From contig OY743181.1 of NCBI GenBank assembly GCA_963555705.1, positions 31,314,513-31,378,512 on the forward strand: a stretch of DNA of 64,000 nt, read 5' to 3'. Both the position numbers and the translations under genes were made by a program. Within the stretch, counting starts at the first letter, position 1; every line of letters begins with the position of its first letter. This DNA is from Ligustrum vulgare (Eukaryota; Streptophyta; Magnoliopsida; Lamiales; Oleaceae). Positions 10,732 through 23,125 of this stretch are shown here, one piece after another. The notes below the pieces were generated by a model that saw only the letters and a list, made by a program, of their open reading frames with translations, was not told the origin of the DNA and ran no database searches.

Positions 10732-12629
10732 TTTTCTGAAATAAAATAAAATAAAAAAATGAGCTATGCATTCAATGATTTCATATATGATGCATGAATA
10801 TAAAATTATGCACAAGTAGACCCAAAACTACTATAATATGACGACATCCTAAAACCCCAAAATCTTAAACACATTTCTCTATAGGAGAAAAAAAATGAGA
10901 TTTATGGCTAGGTTGAGACCCTCCCACTAAAATTAATATATCTAGCATCTCATGCAATATTAATTTTATTGTCGTTAAAATTTGGCCATCATTGACATCG
11001 TTTGGATATTCTATAGGAAGTCCCCACGATGTCTTTGATTTAAGTGTTCAACCCTTATATTGATAATTTTTCAAGTACCAAATTAATTACGTTACCTATA
11101 GGGTAATCATGATTAATTCAAACTTAAATAAATCATCACCTAATTGGGCCCAAACCAGTAACCAAAACAGTGCAGCCCTCCTATAGGGAGACTAAATAAA
11201 TTAGCACGAGGCATGCCCAAATTTTTTACTAATGGGCTAACAAGGGAGGCCGTGGGTTCAAAAAATTGCACCCTAACTCACTTAATATTTTTAAACTATT
11301 GGGTTTTCATTTAATAATTAAATAATCAATTTTAACTTTTAAAATCAATTTAATAATTATCAAAATTATTTTCTAATCTAACATTTAGAAAAAGAAAATA
11401 AAATATAAAACCATGCATGACAGTATAGTTCCTAGAGCGGTGTTAATGCGATCTACATGACATGTTATCAAATGACATTCATCCACAATTTAATTAAAGC
11501 AATAAATAAATGCAATAATAAAATAAACTAGAACATGATTTATGGCCAAAACCTAGACACAAATTTACAAATTAATTAAATATTACATTGAGCCACAACC
11601 CGGCCCAATTCTTCAATTTCCATTTGCAAGTGTCCAGCCCATTACTCGAACTCTTCAAATAATAATAATCTGGCCCATGCACAAACTGTTCCAATCTGCA
11701 ATTTTATTTCAGTCCATCTGGCCCAAAAGGAGTTAAGGCCCAACTGAAATTTGCAGCCCAAATAAATTCAGTCTTCATTGCAATGCTCTGCAACCTACTG
11801 ATCGAGAATTCAAAATTTCAGCCGGATTTCAGCCCCTGCCTTCTGAGATGCCATCGCCGGAAAAAGCTTTGAATCATCCCACGTCAGTGCCAGCCTCCGG
11901 GTGCCGCCGCCGCTGCCAACAAGGTGGAATAAACCACCAATGGCAGCAGCGGCAGCACCATGGTGGTGCTGTCGATCTCACGCAGCGCTGCACAGGCAGC
12001 GGGTCTCGCTGCCGCCGCGATCTTCGTGGAGTCACAGTGCCAAAGATGGCGCGATCGACCACAGAACGCAACAGCAGCGCCGTGATGCCGCCGACTGCGT
12101 GCAGTGAGATAGGTGGGTTCCGCTACCGTCGCGATCGAGCCAAGATAGTGACGCCAAAGGCGCCGCCATTGACTGCCGAGCACATTGGTAGCACCCACGA
12201 GTCCCGCCGACTGCCTGCATGCGGTTCATGGCTGATTTCCAGTAATTGCAAGCCAAGCCCTTGAAGTGTTGAAGATGGTGAAGTGAGATCCTTATTTCGA
12301 AATTGCTGCAGAGGTCCTCCATGTTCAAGCCTTCACAGATTCGGTCTTCATACTTTTGATTACAACAAGATATAATTGCAAAACTAATTTCTAATTCTAT
12401 TTTACAATAAATCAAAATCAAAAGGGAAACATGGAGTCGTAATCCACCCCTTTTGTTACATGACTCGATAAAACAAATACATAATTTACAACAAACAATC
12501 TAAGGCCATAAATCAGTTCATTAAAATATCATTCAACCAATAACAGATCAAATCACATAAAACCTACACCGCTCCACTAACACATGCATAACAAAATTAT
12601 TTAACCCTAAATACATAAAACAGTATCAA
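10732..12629 (-). other. Long untranslated leader of the young copia element
   Basis: About 1.9 kb separates the primer site from the gag ATG. It has an AT-rich half (10740-11830) and a GC-rich island (about 11850-12250) with many chance open frames on both strands. I do not regard these as genes because none carries a recognisable motif and they overlap in several frames. The same order of segments recurs in the older relative (16294-17191 and 27580-28560), so the leader is a conserved part of the family and not a one-off capture. Confidence 0.7.
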
Positions 12630-12648
12630 AAACCTCGCTCTGATACCA
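12630..12648 (-). promoter_or_regulatory. Primer-binding site for initiator tRNA-Met
   Basis: On the minus strand, one base after the 5' LTR, the sequence reads TGGTATCAGAGCGAGG. The opening TGGTATCAGAGC complements the 3' end of plant initiator tRNA-Met, the usual primer of copia elements. Confidence 0.93.
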
Positions 12649-12649
12649 T

Positions 12650-14091
12650 TGTTGGGAAAATAATAATGACGCAACGGGATATCTAATCACAAAAATTAAT
12701 TTCTTGTGATTTGGATCATCCCATAATAGGAATTCGCCGTTTTATGTATTTGACTAGATCAAATAATTTTGAACAAATAATAATTTAGCAATCGTTACCC
12801 TTGTAGCGTGCTTTGACAATTATCTGTGTAGATCTTGATTCCACCAATCTCCAAACCTTCAAGTTTTCCTTGGTGTTCTTCAACAGAGGCTATGCAAGTG
12901 TGTGGTCACTTTTCTCTGGCCTTTTGGTTACACTAGGGTTAGGGTTTTTTTATCAAGAGAACAAAACACACACTTCACACTTTAGTGTGTGTCCCGCCCA
13001 CATGTGTATTAGGTTAAGAAAAATAGTCTTAGAAGACTATTTATAACTTCTTTACCCTCTAAAACCCTACCAACCCTAATACTATAACCCAGGCCCATTT
13101 CTGCACGGCCCAATACAAGTTATAAGCCTGTATATGCCTGTTTTATTGAAGCCACCAAGGGAACCTGATCGGACTCAATTAAACTAAGCTCCAATAAATT
13201 AATTCTGATCCAGTCAACTCTTGACCAATCAAAATAATTTATTAATCACGTTCTATTCCACTAAAAGAACGAGATTGCACTCTTAGTAAAATTGTAATTA
13301 CTGAAGCAATAACCAATAATTATATCCTCTGACTTATCGCTCTTACATGTTACCCCCGTCGATCAACTGGAATATTCGAAGTAAGGTTAAACGACCAATA
13401 TACCCTTATCTGAATATTCATAAATTCTCGACTCCCATCTTCTATCTGACAGTTCTATGTGATCACATCACATCATAAAATCCAACAATCATTGTCGAAT
13501 TACTGAGCTCAGATTTAACTGTCCATTAGAAGAACCAGTGAGATCATGATCATACCTAATGGTGACGGATTCCATAATACGAATATATGTTCCTCGTTAT
13601 TTTACTTTAATTCCCAAAGTACCGAGATATTGACCAACAATTTGATCTCACCCATTGATACCTCAAAGAACTTCAAGTTAGTAATCGAAGTTCATTATCC
13701 GATTAGGATTAAGGTTCCATGTACGATAGTCAAGTGAAATTAAATTTGCACGGTCAATGTCACAAATTAATTTCACGTGGTCCCGTTCAATACATATCAA
13801 ATGTACTCTCAATTTCATTTTCAAAATCAAAGATAGATTTTAATGAAATCGAGACGATCAAAAATAAATTATCCATATTTATTTTACTGATCGTGAACAA
13901 TAATTTTTAGATCGAATTACAAATTGAATCTTTCTGTGTTTAACAACTTAAACACTCAATTAGTAATATCGAATCGATCTATGGATTAATGCAAGCTCAA
14001 AATAATATAATCAAATATATAAGATAATATTTTATTCCAAAAACGTCACGAGTACAAATAAATTAACTCGACGGGCATACACTTTCCAACA
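12650..14091 (-). repeat. 5' LTR of the young copia element
   Basis: This 1442-bp LTR lies next to the primer site and so is the promoter copy. It starts TGTTGG and ends CCAACA on the minus strand, and it appears identical to 5157-6598. Confidence 0.97.
13037..13045 (-). promoter_or_regulatory. TATA box in the copia 5' LTR
   Basis: The minus strand reads TATAAATAG here, a good plant TATA match near the middle of the promoter LTR. It would place the transcription start some 30 bases toward lower coordinates. The start itself is inferred. Confidence 0.5.
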
Positions 14092-14096
14092 AAAAC

Positions 14097-15536
14097 ATCA
14101 TCTATTATCCATGCATTCTTCTATGTAGTGCTCTATCGATATTTATATAAAGATTTGAAGGGATGAAGTTGAAGTCGAAACTACACCATCAATACTAAAA
14201 ATTTACACCTAAAATTTACTGGCCAAACTTTTTTCTCTCTCTAGTATGGGTCTATACCACCGGGAAGTCATAAGCCGTCCGCTTTACCCACCGTCGACCT
14301 CAATTTTGGCCTATAACCATTGAAATGAGTTGAAAAATCAATAGACGCATATTTGATTTCGAAACCAGCAGCTTATTCCTTTGTAAATACCGATCTGGTT
14401 ATGAAATGAGAGTTAGGGCTTGGTTATATAAGTCAAAATTTCCTTTTAAATACTTACGTTTTGCCAAAAATTTAAGTTAGCCCTCAACTTTATTTTAATT
14501 TTCTCAACAGCCATAAATTTTTGTTATTCTAAAAATTAAATGTTAAAACTTTCTAATTCCATCAACTTGGCCCAAACTCTCTAATTTTGATAATTAGACC
14601 CTAAATAATTTAAAGATTTATCAAATTTCTCATTTCCTTTACTTTCAAAGGAACAATCAAGTCCAAAGTATTTATTCGGACTTAGTATTCTAAATTATGT
14701 TTATTTAAATTGTTCTTGCTAGACGAGGTCACGGGAAAAGTTTAAAGCACGCTAGTTTTACAAAAAGTTCAATTTCAAGAAAAATATCAAGACTTCGAGG
14801 TGGGGTTTACATTAAAGTAATTGTGGTTATTTTTGTCCATGTTATTTCTGGATATGTGATTTTAATTGTGATATAATGCTTCTATTATGAAAAGATTGCG
14901 AGGGGCCGTAAATAGGTCAGGGATCGAAAGTGGGTCCTTGGGGTTGTCTCATGGTGCACAATTTTATTTAGCGCTAATAATATGTTGTCAAGGACTGTAA
15001 ATAGGTCTGATATCGTAATTGGGTCATTTGGGATATCGCACAGTACATTTTCAAAAGGAAATTTATATTGGTATTATATGCATAATTTGATTTCATATTT
15101 AGATTGAACTTGGATTGATTGTTGTATCTTCACTGGGTATAATTCATTATGCTCACCCCAATCTTTTCCACCCTTTCAGGTTAAGCTCACTCCAATATTT
15201 TCCACCATTTTAGGAAGTAGCTCGGCAAGGCAAGGCAATGAGCAGGGCAATCTTTAAATAAATGATAGACTATTTCAATTAACAAATTTTAGGAAACTAG
15301 TATTTTGATAGTTAATTTCTATTCGTTAAATTAAATTTAAAACATTTAGTATTTCACAAGTTTTGGCATTTTGCTTATTATCATGTTTGGTAGTGACAAA
15401 TTGATTTGAGTAAACTATTTCGATAAATGATACTTCCGCGTTCTATTTCTAAAATATATTATTTTAGCAACCATTTTCTATTTTGTCAAATTAATTGTAT
15501 CTTATTATTTTGAAAATTTTACGATTAGTTCATTTT
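14097..15536. other. Old LTR-like DNA, right part of the copia insertion target
   Basis: No gene is seen. The stretch contains phrases such as CACCCCAATCTTTTCCACC, and paired GTAAATAGGTC words near 14910 and 15000. These resemble the 3' part of chromovirus-type LTRs (compare the CTCACCCC phrase at about 39865 in the solo LTR). An LTR origin is therefore suspected. It joins directly to a truncated copia LTR at about 15537 with no visible TSD. Confidence 0.3.
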
Positions 15537-16273
15537 GTTTGGTCAATTTAGCTTGCTTTAAATATTTGAGTTGATCGACGGAGGTAATATGTAAGAGCGA
15601 TAAGTCAGAGAATAAAGTTATTGATTATTGTTTAAGTAATTACAATTTTACTAAGAGTGCAATCTCGTTCTTTTAATGCAATAGAACGTGATTAATTAAT
15701 TAATATTAACTAATCAAAAGTTGACTAGGTCATAATTAATTTATTGGAACATAGTTTAATTGGGTCCGATCAAGTTTCCTCGATAGCTTCACTGTAATAG
15801 GTTTATACAGGCTTATTACATGTATTGGGCTGTGCAGAAATGGATTGGGTTATTGTACTAGGGTTGGTAGGTTTTGGAGTGTAAAGAGATTACAAATAGT
15901 CTCCTAAGAATATTTTTCTTAACCTAGTTTGCAAAGTGGCGAGACACACACTAAAGTGTGTAGTGTGTGTTTCATCTTTACAAAGAAAACACTAATCCTA
16001 ATTTAACCTAGGCCTAGAGAAAGGTGATCACACAGCTGCATGGCTGTAATTGGAAAATACCAAAGAAAGGTTGAGGGTTTGAAGCTTTGGTGGAATCAAG
16101 AAGCAATTGATGAAAATTATTATAAAGCACGCTACAAAGGTAATTTTCTAAAATAATTATTTGTGCAAAATTATTTATTCCAAGTTAAATACATAGAACG
16201 GAGAATCTTGTAACGGGATGATCTAATTACAAGAAATCATTTTTTGTGAATCTAACAGCCCGAGTTCCCAACA
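15537..16273 (+). repeat. Truncated 5' LTR of the old copia element
   Basis: About 737 bp match the reverse complement of the inner half of the young copia LTR, including GTTGATCGACGG, AAGAGCGATAAGTCAG and the terminal CCCAACA. The outer ~690 bp are absent, and the junction at about 15537 shows no boundary signal. Confidence 0.88.
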
Positions 16274-16275
16274 AT

Positions 16276-16293
16276 TGGTATCATGGTGTTAGG
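16276..16293 (+). promoter_or_regulatory. Decayed tRNA-Met primer-binding site
   Basis: TGGTATCATGGTGTTAGG begins two bases after the LTR end. It keeps TGGTATCA of the initiator tRNA-Met site and has diverged after that. Confidence 0.8.
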
Positions 16294-17191
16294 TTTTTTA
16301 TACCGTTTTGTGTATTTAGGAATAAATAATTTTTGTTATGCATGTGTTATTGGAATAGTGTAGGTTTTATGTGATTTATTTGTTATTGGTTAAATGATGT
16401 TTTATTGTACTAATTTATGTCATTAGATTTTATTTTGTAAAATCTTTTATTGTTTTATCGAGTCATGTAACAAAGGGGGTGGATTACGTCTCCATGTTTT
16501 CCCCTTTGATTTTTTTTTTTTTTAATTTTTGCAATAGAATTAGGGTTTGTATAATTCTTGTTGTAATTGTAGAATCAGAGGACCAGATCTGCAATTTTTA
16601 GATTGAAAGACTTATGTTGTAATTTCAGAATTCGACTCAGCTTCACCATCTTCAACAAACAGATGACCTTGCTTGCAATTTTTGGAATTGAGCGATTTTG
16701 ACATGCAGATTGGTGGATGGCAGTCGCGACACGCGTGGCTACTTTTGCTGTGATCGGTAGTTGAAGGCTGCTCCCTTGGGTGCCGCCATCTCACCTCGAT
16801 CACGGCGATAGCGGCAAGTGCAGCAGAAAAACGGTGACACGGTGATGCCGCTGCCTTCGTTCCACGCGATGCGGTGGTGTTTTCAACACAACTGCTTCGT
16901 GGTGATGATGATGGCAATAGTACCCAGTCGTCGCCTACCGAGTTCTTCAATGAGTGGTTGTGGAGGTTCCATTTTCAGCGATAGCAAGGGAGGAGGTTAG
17001 CGGCTCGATTATTGTGTATATCTTCATGCAAAGAGAGAAGAAGGAATTCACTTGGGGCAGTTTTTGCTTTTGAGCCAAAATTCAGATTTTACAAACTTGG
17101 GCAAGGATCAATTGTACTACTTGAATCAAATTTGGCCCATTACTTCAGGTTAGGCCGAATCAAGTTTTGGAGCAAAATTAAATGGGACTCC
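16294..17191 (+). other. Leader of the old copia, first part
   Basis: The order of blocks matches the young copy's leader read backwards: a CGAGTCATGTAACAAAGGGG-type block near 16458, a T-rich run, then a GC-rich island (about 16700-17000). Chance open frames here are not considered genes. It ends at ACTCC, the target duplicated by the Athila element. Confidence 0.75.
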
Positions 17192-18829
17192 TGTTGAGTG
17201 CATTTTACATACATATTTCATATATTTTTTGTGGCAATTTTTGAGTAATTTGGACAAATATCTATTTAATTGTGCATATTTTGTGGTTAAATAGGTTCAA
17301 CAATCAACTTCATGGAGAAAGCACGAGAAATGAGCTAAATGGATGAATAATTGAAGAAATTGAGGAGAAAAGAGTCAAATCCTTCAAAGAGTCAAGTTTG
17401 GGGACCAAATTGTCACTTCCGAAAAGTTGTGGATCACATGTGCAATTGATCGAAGGACTAAATTGCAAGCTTCCAAAGTTGACGGACTTAAATGCACTTT
17501 TGAAAGTGCCAACTGAAAGAAATCAGAAACTTTGGGGACCAAGTTGATCTACACTGAAAGTTGGAGGACCCAATTGTTAATCATTAAAAGACGGAGCTGT
17601 CAGATGAACCACGCGATCGCGTGGTTCTTACAAGTTGCGTTCGCGAGATAGGCCAAAAATCCAACTCGAGATTCACAAGGTCAACCACGCGATCGCGAGG
17701 AATTCAACCACGCGATCGCGTGGTCAAAAATTTGAACTGATTTTCTGGGCCGACCCGGTTCGACCCAAACGCTGAGAACGCGGATTTACGCGATTTTTGG
17801 GTATTTTTTGGAGTTTTTGGCTAGGGTTTGGACATTTTTTCTCTCCTTTTTCACCCTAAAACTCATTTTTCTCTCCATTGTTCTTCATCTTCTTGCTTTT
17901 CTCTTGTAATTTCCTTTTGTTTTTGTATAGTTTTGTGATGAATGTTGATTTGAGGGAGAAATACTAATATTATTGTGGAATAATAGTGATATTTTGAAGC
18001 AAGAATCATTGTTGAAGGGAAGTGTTTTTGCTTAATCTTCATATTTCTCTATTTATTTTACTTCATAGTTGAAATGATGTATTTAATTCTTGAATTTTAT
18101 TGTTATTTCACTATGGGCTAAACTATCTTGTCTTAGGGTTATTGATGAAGCTTGACCTAACTTAGTTGATTTTAATGCTTGTATTAAGAATTTAAGTTTT
18201 TTATTATCTTGTACATTTATTGTTGTATTTATTGACTAACATTTATTGTGGCCACATTTATGCTTAGGTTTCATGTGATGTGCAATTATTGAGAAATTGT
18301 TGTGTATTCTAGATCAATACAATATTTGCTCTAGGTTCTCGTTTAGGATAGAGATATACCTAAAACCCTAGATGATCCATTGAGTTATTTTCACAAAGGT
18401 TTAATGCAATTGGTGTGTTTTTAATCGACATAAAGATGTAGTAGGTTAATACCACTAATTAGGGTTGATTTCACTCGAGAGAAGTAATTGGCTAAGCTTG
18501 AAAAATAGGGTCTAACATGATTAATGAATTGCATTTCTATTTGCTTGTGATAATTCAATTAGGTAATGGTCAAGTGGAATCAAGAATCCCAACACTCCTT
18601 TATCATCTATTCATCACCATTTTTCTAGTTATTTAATTACAATTGTAACTTTAATTTTAGTACGAGAACATTCCCAAACAAATCTTTATTGTGTGTGTTT
18701 CTTGTTAAAATTAATTATACTAGAGTGTAGTTGAAATAGACAATCCTTGTGGGATCGATAAACCGGACTCAATTAGTCTACTATCACTTGTATGCGACTC
18801 GTGCACTTGCGGTGTATTTCTAGCGAACA
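17192..18829 (+). repeat. 5' LTR of the Athila element
   Basis: This is a 1638-bp LTR. It holds three copies of a CCACGCGATCGCG palindrome (17609-17624, 17685-17700, 17708-17723) and a diverged fourth near 17637. It includes a ~239-bp segment (about 17223-17464) that is missing from the 3' LTR. Confidence 0.93.
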
Positions 18830-18835
18830 AGTTTT

Positions 18836-18853
18836 TGGCACCGTTATCGGGGA
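18836..18853 (+). promoter_or_regulatory. tRNA-Asp-type primer-binding site, diverged
   Basis: TGGCACCGTTATCGGGGA follows the LTR by six bases. It differs at two positions from the form at 62995-62978 (TGGCGCCGTTGCCGGGGA), the usual Athila/Tat primer site complementary to tRNA-Asp. Confidence 0.85.
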
Positions 18854-18993
18854 TTGTTTCTATTTAAATTACATTTTAGTTGATATTAGTTTTGACTAGT
18901 AGTTACTTTTATTTCTTGTACAAATTTTCTTTTGTTTTGTTTTGTGTAAGAAATCTTCTAATTTCTTGTGTTGTTCTAGGTTGGTAATTGTTC

Positions 18994-21646
18994 ATGTGTC
19001 GAAGTAGAATTCTTGATCTAGTTGAAATAGATCTGGATATCGAAGGAACTTTTCGACGTAGGTTAAGGGAACAACGGGAAGCTAGGAGACAACTTCTTAC
19101 TGGGATAGAAGGAGAAAGAGTTAACATCGAGCTTCATGCTCCAGCTGCAATTCCTCCAAGGGGTGGAATCCCACCCGATTTTGTTCCTCAAGCGGCTAGA
19201 GCTCAAGAGCCCGTTGTTAATGAAGAAGACATGCTTTTTGGAGATTTCATGAATCCTCCTATTGTCGAGAATCAATCAAGCATCGTCTATCCCTCCTACA
19301 ATCATCCAAATTTTCAACTTCGGCCGGATATCATCAATTTATTCTCCAACATCTCATTCTATGGGAGGACCGATGAAAATCCACATGCCCATGTGGTACG
19401 GTTCCTAGATTTGTAGCAACTTCAACTATGAGGGTGTGAATGTGGAGGCAATCCGGATGAAGTTATTTTTACATACATGAAAGATAAAGAAAGAGAATGG
19501 CTTGACACTTTGCCTCCGGGAAGCATCACGACTTGGGTGGAGTTTGTCCAAAGGTTCACTACAAAATTTTTCCCACCATCTAGAGTTGCTAAACTCAAAC
19601 ATGATATTACTATATTTCAACAATTAGAGATGGAGAGCTTTCATGAAGCTTGGGAGAGATTCAAGGATATGCTTAGGAAGTGCCCAAATCATGGAATTAC
19701 ATTGGGGCAACAAGTCAACCACTTCTATGCCAGGCTAACTCCTCCTTGCCGTTCAAATGTGGACTCATCCTCTAATGGGTCCATCAAAACAAAGAGCATT
19801 CGGGAGGCTTATGATTTGTTTGATATCATGAGTGAACAAAGTGCAATGTGGCCGGATAGAAGTGCACCAAGGAGTTCTAGTGGTGCACGTGGGGATAATG
19901 ATTATGCACTTGTTTTTGTCAAAGATTGATTCCTTATCCAAGAAAGTGGAAGGGTTATCTACTTCAACCTCTCGGCCCGTGAACATGGTTCAAGTCCCTC
20001 CAGTATGTGATATATGTGGGGCTAATCATCAAAGCTCTATGTGTCCATTGGTGACAAGTGGTTCTTCATCTACTGAGCAAGTTGCTTATGCTCAAAATTT
20101 CCAACACCAAGGGTTCAATCCATATGCTCCCACATACAATCCCGGTTGGAGAAATCATCATAATCTATCTTATGGCAACAATCACAATGTGTTGAATCCA
20201 AAGCCACAAGAGAACAAGGAGGAATGGGAAGAGGCTATCACCAAGCTAGCAAACCATCAATTGCAATATCAAGAACGCAATGATGCCTCTTTGAAAAATT
20301 TGGAGAAGCAAGTGGGCGAAATAACTAAACTTCTCTCGGAAAGGCAACAAGGAGCTTTTCCTAGCAACACCGAGACAAATCCTAGGGAGAATGTTCAAGC
20401 TATTACAACAAGGAGAGGGGTGCAATTGCTCGACATCACAGCCCCACAACCAACAACTCAATCAAACAAGGCTCCCATTGAAGAAAATGAGCTTATTCAA
20501 GCATCCGAAAAAATTGTTGAAGTGCCAAAGAAAAGTGAGCCGGAAGCATCCACATCAAAGGCCCCAACACCGATCAAGGCTTATGTGCCTCCTATTCCCT
20601 TTCCTCAAAGGTTGCAAAAGCAAAAACTCGACAGTCAATTTGGAAAATTTTTGGAAGTGTTCAAGAAGCTACACATCAACATTCCTTTCGCCGATGCATC
20701 AGCTCAAATGCCAAGTTATGCCAAGTTCAAGAAGGATATTCTATCCAACAAAAGAAGGCTTGAAGAGTATGAGAAGGTGATGCTAACTGAGGAATGTAGT
20801 GTCATCATTCAAAACAAGCTTCCTCCAAAAATTAAAGATCCGGGGAGTTTTACTATTCCATGCACTATTGGTGATGTTAATTTTAGTAAAGCTTTGTATG
20901 ATCTTGGTCCTAGCATTAATTTGATGCCTTTGTCCATTTTCAGGAAATTTGAATTGGGAGAAGCTAAAGCAACCACCGTGTCTCTACAATTGATGGATAG
21001 GTCCTTCAAATATCCTCGGGGTATCATTGAGGATGTTCTTGTGAAGGTAGATAAATTCATCTTCCCGGGGTATTTCATTATTCTAGACATGGAGGAAGAT
21101 CATGACATTCCGATCATATTGGGAAGACCATTTCTAACAACCGGGAGAGCTCTTATTGATGCGCAAGAGGTGCAATTGATTTTGAGGGTGCAAGATGAGC
21201 AAGTCACCTTCAATGTGTTGAAGGAAATTAAATACCCCTCGGAATCCAACTCATGTTTTCGGGTGGATGTAATTGATCATCTAGTGGTAAACTCCTTCAA
21301 CCGTGGGATTTCTAAGGATCCATTCGAGTCATGCATCCCCCACTCTTTGACTATTGAGGATGATGATCATGAAGTTGAACAAATGGCTCATTACTTGGAG
21401 GAATCACCACAATACCAACACAAGAGATCCCCCTACTTTGGGGAGTTGAAAAAGAGTTCCTCACCGCCCCTACCATCTCTCGAGAAGGCACCTACCCTCG
21501 AGCAAAAGCCTCTTCCTTCTCATTTGAGGTATGCTTACTTGGGAGAATCTTCCACCCTTCTGGTCATTATTTCTAATTTATTGAATGAGGCGGAGGAAGA
21601 CAAATTGCTTCGGGTATTGAGGGAGCACAAGGAGGCTATTGGATGA
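18994..21646 (+). pseudogene. gag: Athila gag and protease, frameshifted
   Basis: The reading begins at ATG 18994 (MCRSRILDLVEIDLDIEG). Gag includes HPNFQLRPDIINL near 19300 and the capsid-like block REWLDTLPPGSITTW near 19495. The frame is lost by a small deletion at about 19411 (TAG 19414-19416), regained at about 19477, and shifted again near 19915. From 19930 to 21646 one frame runs through a CX2C-type segment (CDICG ... SSMC, about 20005-20043), a long acidic/basic linker, and the aspartic protease with DLGPSINLMP (about 20906-20935) and IILGRPFL (about 21115-21138). In the protease the residue after DLG is Pro. The frame ends at a TGA (21644-21646) where RT should follow. It is related to structural and processing proteins of Athila elements and is not functional. 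Confidence 0.85.
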
Positions 21647-23125
21647 ACCATCTCGGATATTCGAGGTATTTGCCCTTCATTATACACACAAAAAATTCTT
21701 ATGGAAAATGATTTTAAACCTTCGGTGGAGTATCAACGTCGGATAAATCCTAACTTGAAGGAAGTGGTAAAAGCCGAAGTGGTGAAGTGGCTTGATGTGG
21801 GTATTATCTATCCAATCTCGGATAGTGCATGGGTGAGTCCAGTGCAAGTAGTACCAAAGAAAGGAGGTGTCACAGTGGTGGAGAATGAGAATAATGAGCT
21901 TATTCCAACAAGGCCAGCGACGGGGTGGAGAGTTTGCATTGATTATCGCAAGTTCAACAATGCTACTAGGAAGGATCATTTTCCCCTTCCATTCATCGAT
22001 CAAATGCTTAAGCGATTGGCGGGTCACTCTCATTATTACTTCCTAGATGGGTATTCGAGCTATAATCAAATTCCTATAGCCCTGAAGGATCAAGAGAAGA
22101 CAACATTCACATGCCCATATGGAACTTTTGCATATAGGAGGATGCCCTTTAGTCTCTACAATGCCCTCGCCACTTTCCAACGGCGCATGATGGTTATCTT
22201 CTCCGACATGGTAGAGAAATTTATTGAGGTATTTATGGATGACTTCTCAGTTTTTGGTACTTCATTTGATGATTGTTTGAATAATTTGAGAATTGTGCTA
22301 AAAAGATGTGAGGATACCAATTTGGTTTTGAATTGGGAAAAATGTCATTTCATGGTTCGAGAGGAGATAGTTCTTGGGCACTGAATTTCAAGCAAGGGGA
22401 TTGAGGTTGATAAGGCAAAAATTCAAGTTATCGAAAAATTACTTCCCCCAACCTCGGTAAAGGGCATAAGAAGCTTCTTGGGGCATGCGGGATTTTATAG
22501 GAGGTTTATCAAAGACTTCTCAAAAAGCACGAAACCACAGTGTTCATTACTTGAGAAGAGTACCACATATGATTTCTCTAAAGAGTGTCTTCAAGCTTTT
22601 AACACTCTTAAAGAGAAACTCATCACGGCACCTATTATTGTGGCTCCGGATTGGAGTTTGCCCTTTGAACTTATGTGTGATGCAAGTAATTATGCCGTGG
22701 GGGCGGTTTTGGGGCAAAAGAAGGACAAAATCTTGCATGTCATCTACTATGCTAGTAGAACATTGACCGATGGTCAATTGAATTATGCTACTACCGAGAA
22801 GGAAATGCTAGCGGTGGTCTTTGCCTTTGATAAGTTTCGGTCATATCTTATTGGCTCCAAGGTGATTGTGTATACCAACCACTCGGCCCTCAAGTATTTG
22901 TTGGCAAAGAAGGATGCCAAGCCGCAGTTAATTAGATGGGTTCTTCTTCTCCAAGAGTTTGATTTGGAGATTCGTGACAAGAAGGGGACGGAGAATCTTG
23001 TAGCCGATAACTTATCTAGACTTGAGCAAACCGAGAAAGTTATTGATGAAGAGATAAGTGAGGTATTCCCGGATGAGCAACTTTTCCAAATCATGGATCT
23101 TCTACAAGTTTCTAGTGTGCCATAG
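21647..23125 (+). pseudogene. pol: Athila reverse transcriptase and RNase H with in-frame stops
   Basis: The frame of the protease continues. RT shows GWRVCIDYRKFNNATRKDHF near 21930-21985, MPFSLYNALATFQRRMM near 22145-22190 and the active-site box FMDDFSVFG at about 22235-22260. A TGA at 22382-22384 interrupts it. RNase H and connection follow with [27 protein letters not shown] near 22680-22715 and [13 protein letters not shown] near 22790. The segment ends at TAG 23123-23125. Apart from single-codon stops the order and spacing are normal, so decay is by point mutation. RT would copy the element RNA in the cytoplasm. Confidence 0.9.

Larger units (their letters stand above)
5157..14091 (-). 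mobile_element. Complete young Ty1/copia LTR retrotransposon
   Basis: This 8935-bp element lies on the minus strand. It is bounded by two 1442-bp LTRs (5157-6598 and 12650-14091) that start TGTTGG and end CCAACA. A perfect 5-bp TSD, AAAAC, flanks it at 5152-5156 and 14092-14096. In transcription order it has the 5' LTR (right), a primer site for initiator tRNA-Met at 12648-12630, a 1.9-kb leader, gag-protease-integrase, RT-RNase H, a polypurine tract at 6612-6599, and the 3' LTR (left). The order protease-integrase-RT marks it as copia. The two LTRs are the same length and I saw no mismatch on reading, so insertion was recent. The finer copia lineage was not assigned. Confidence 0.97.

Noticed and set aside
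11848..12421. Overlapping open frames on both strands in the GC-rich part of the copia leader
   Set aside because: They overlap in several frames and both directions, have no recognisable motif, and reflect GC-rich composition. The homologous leader in the old copy does not keep them.
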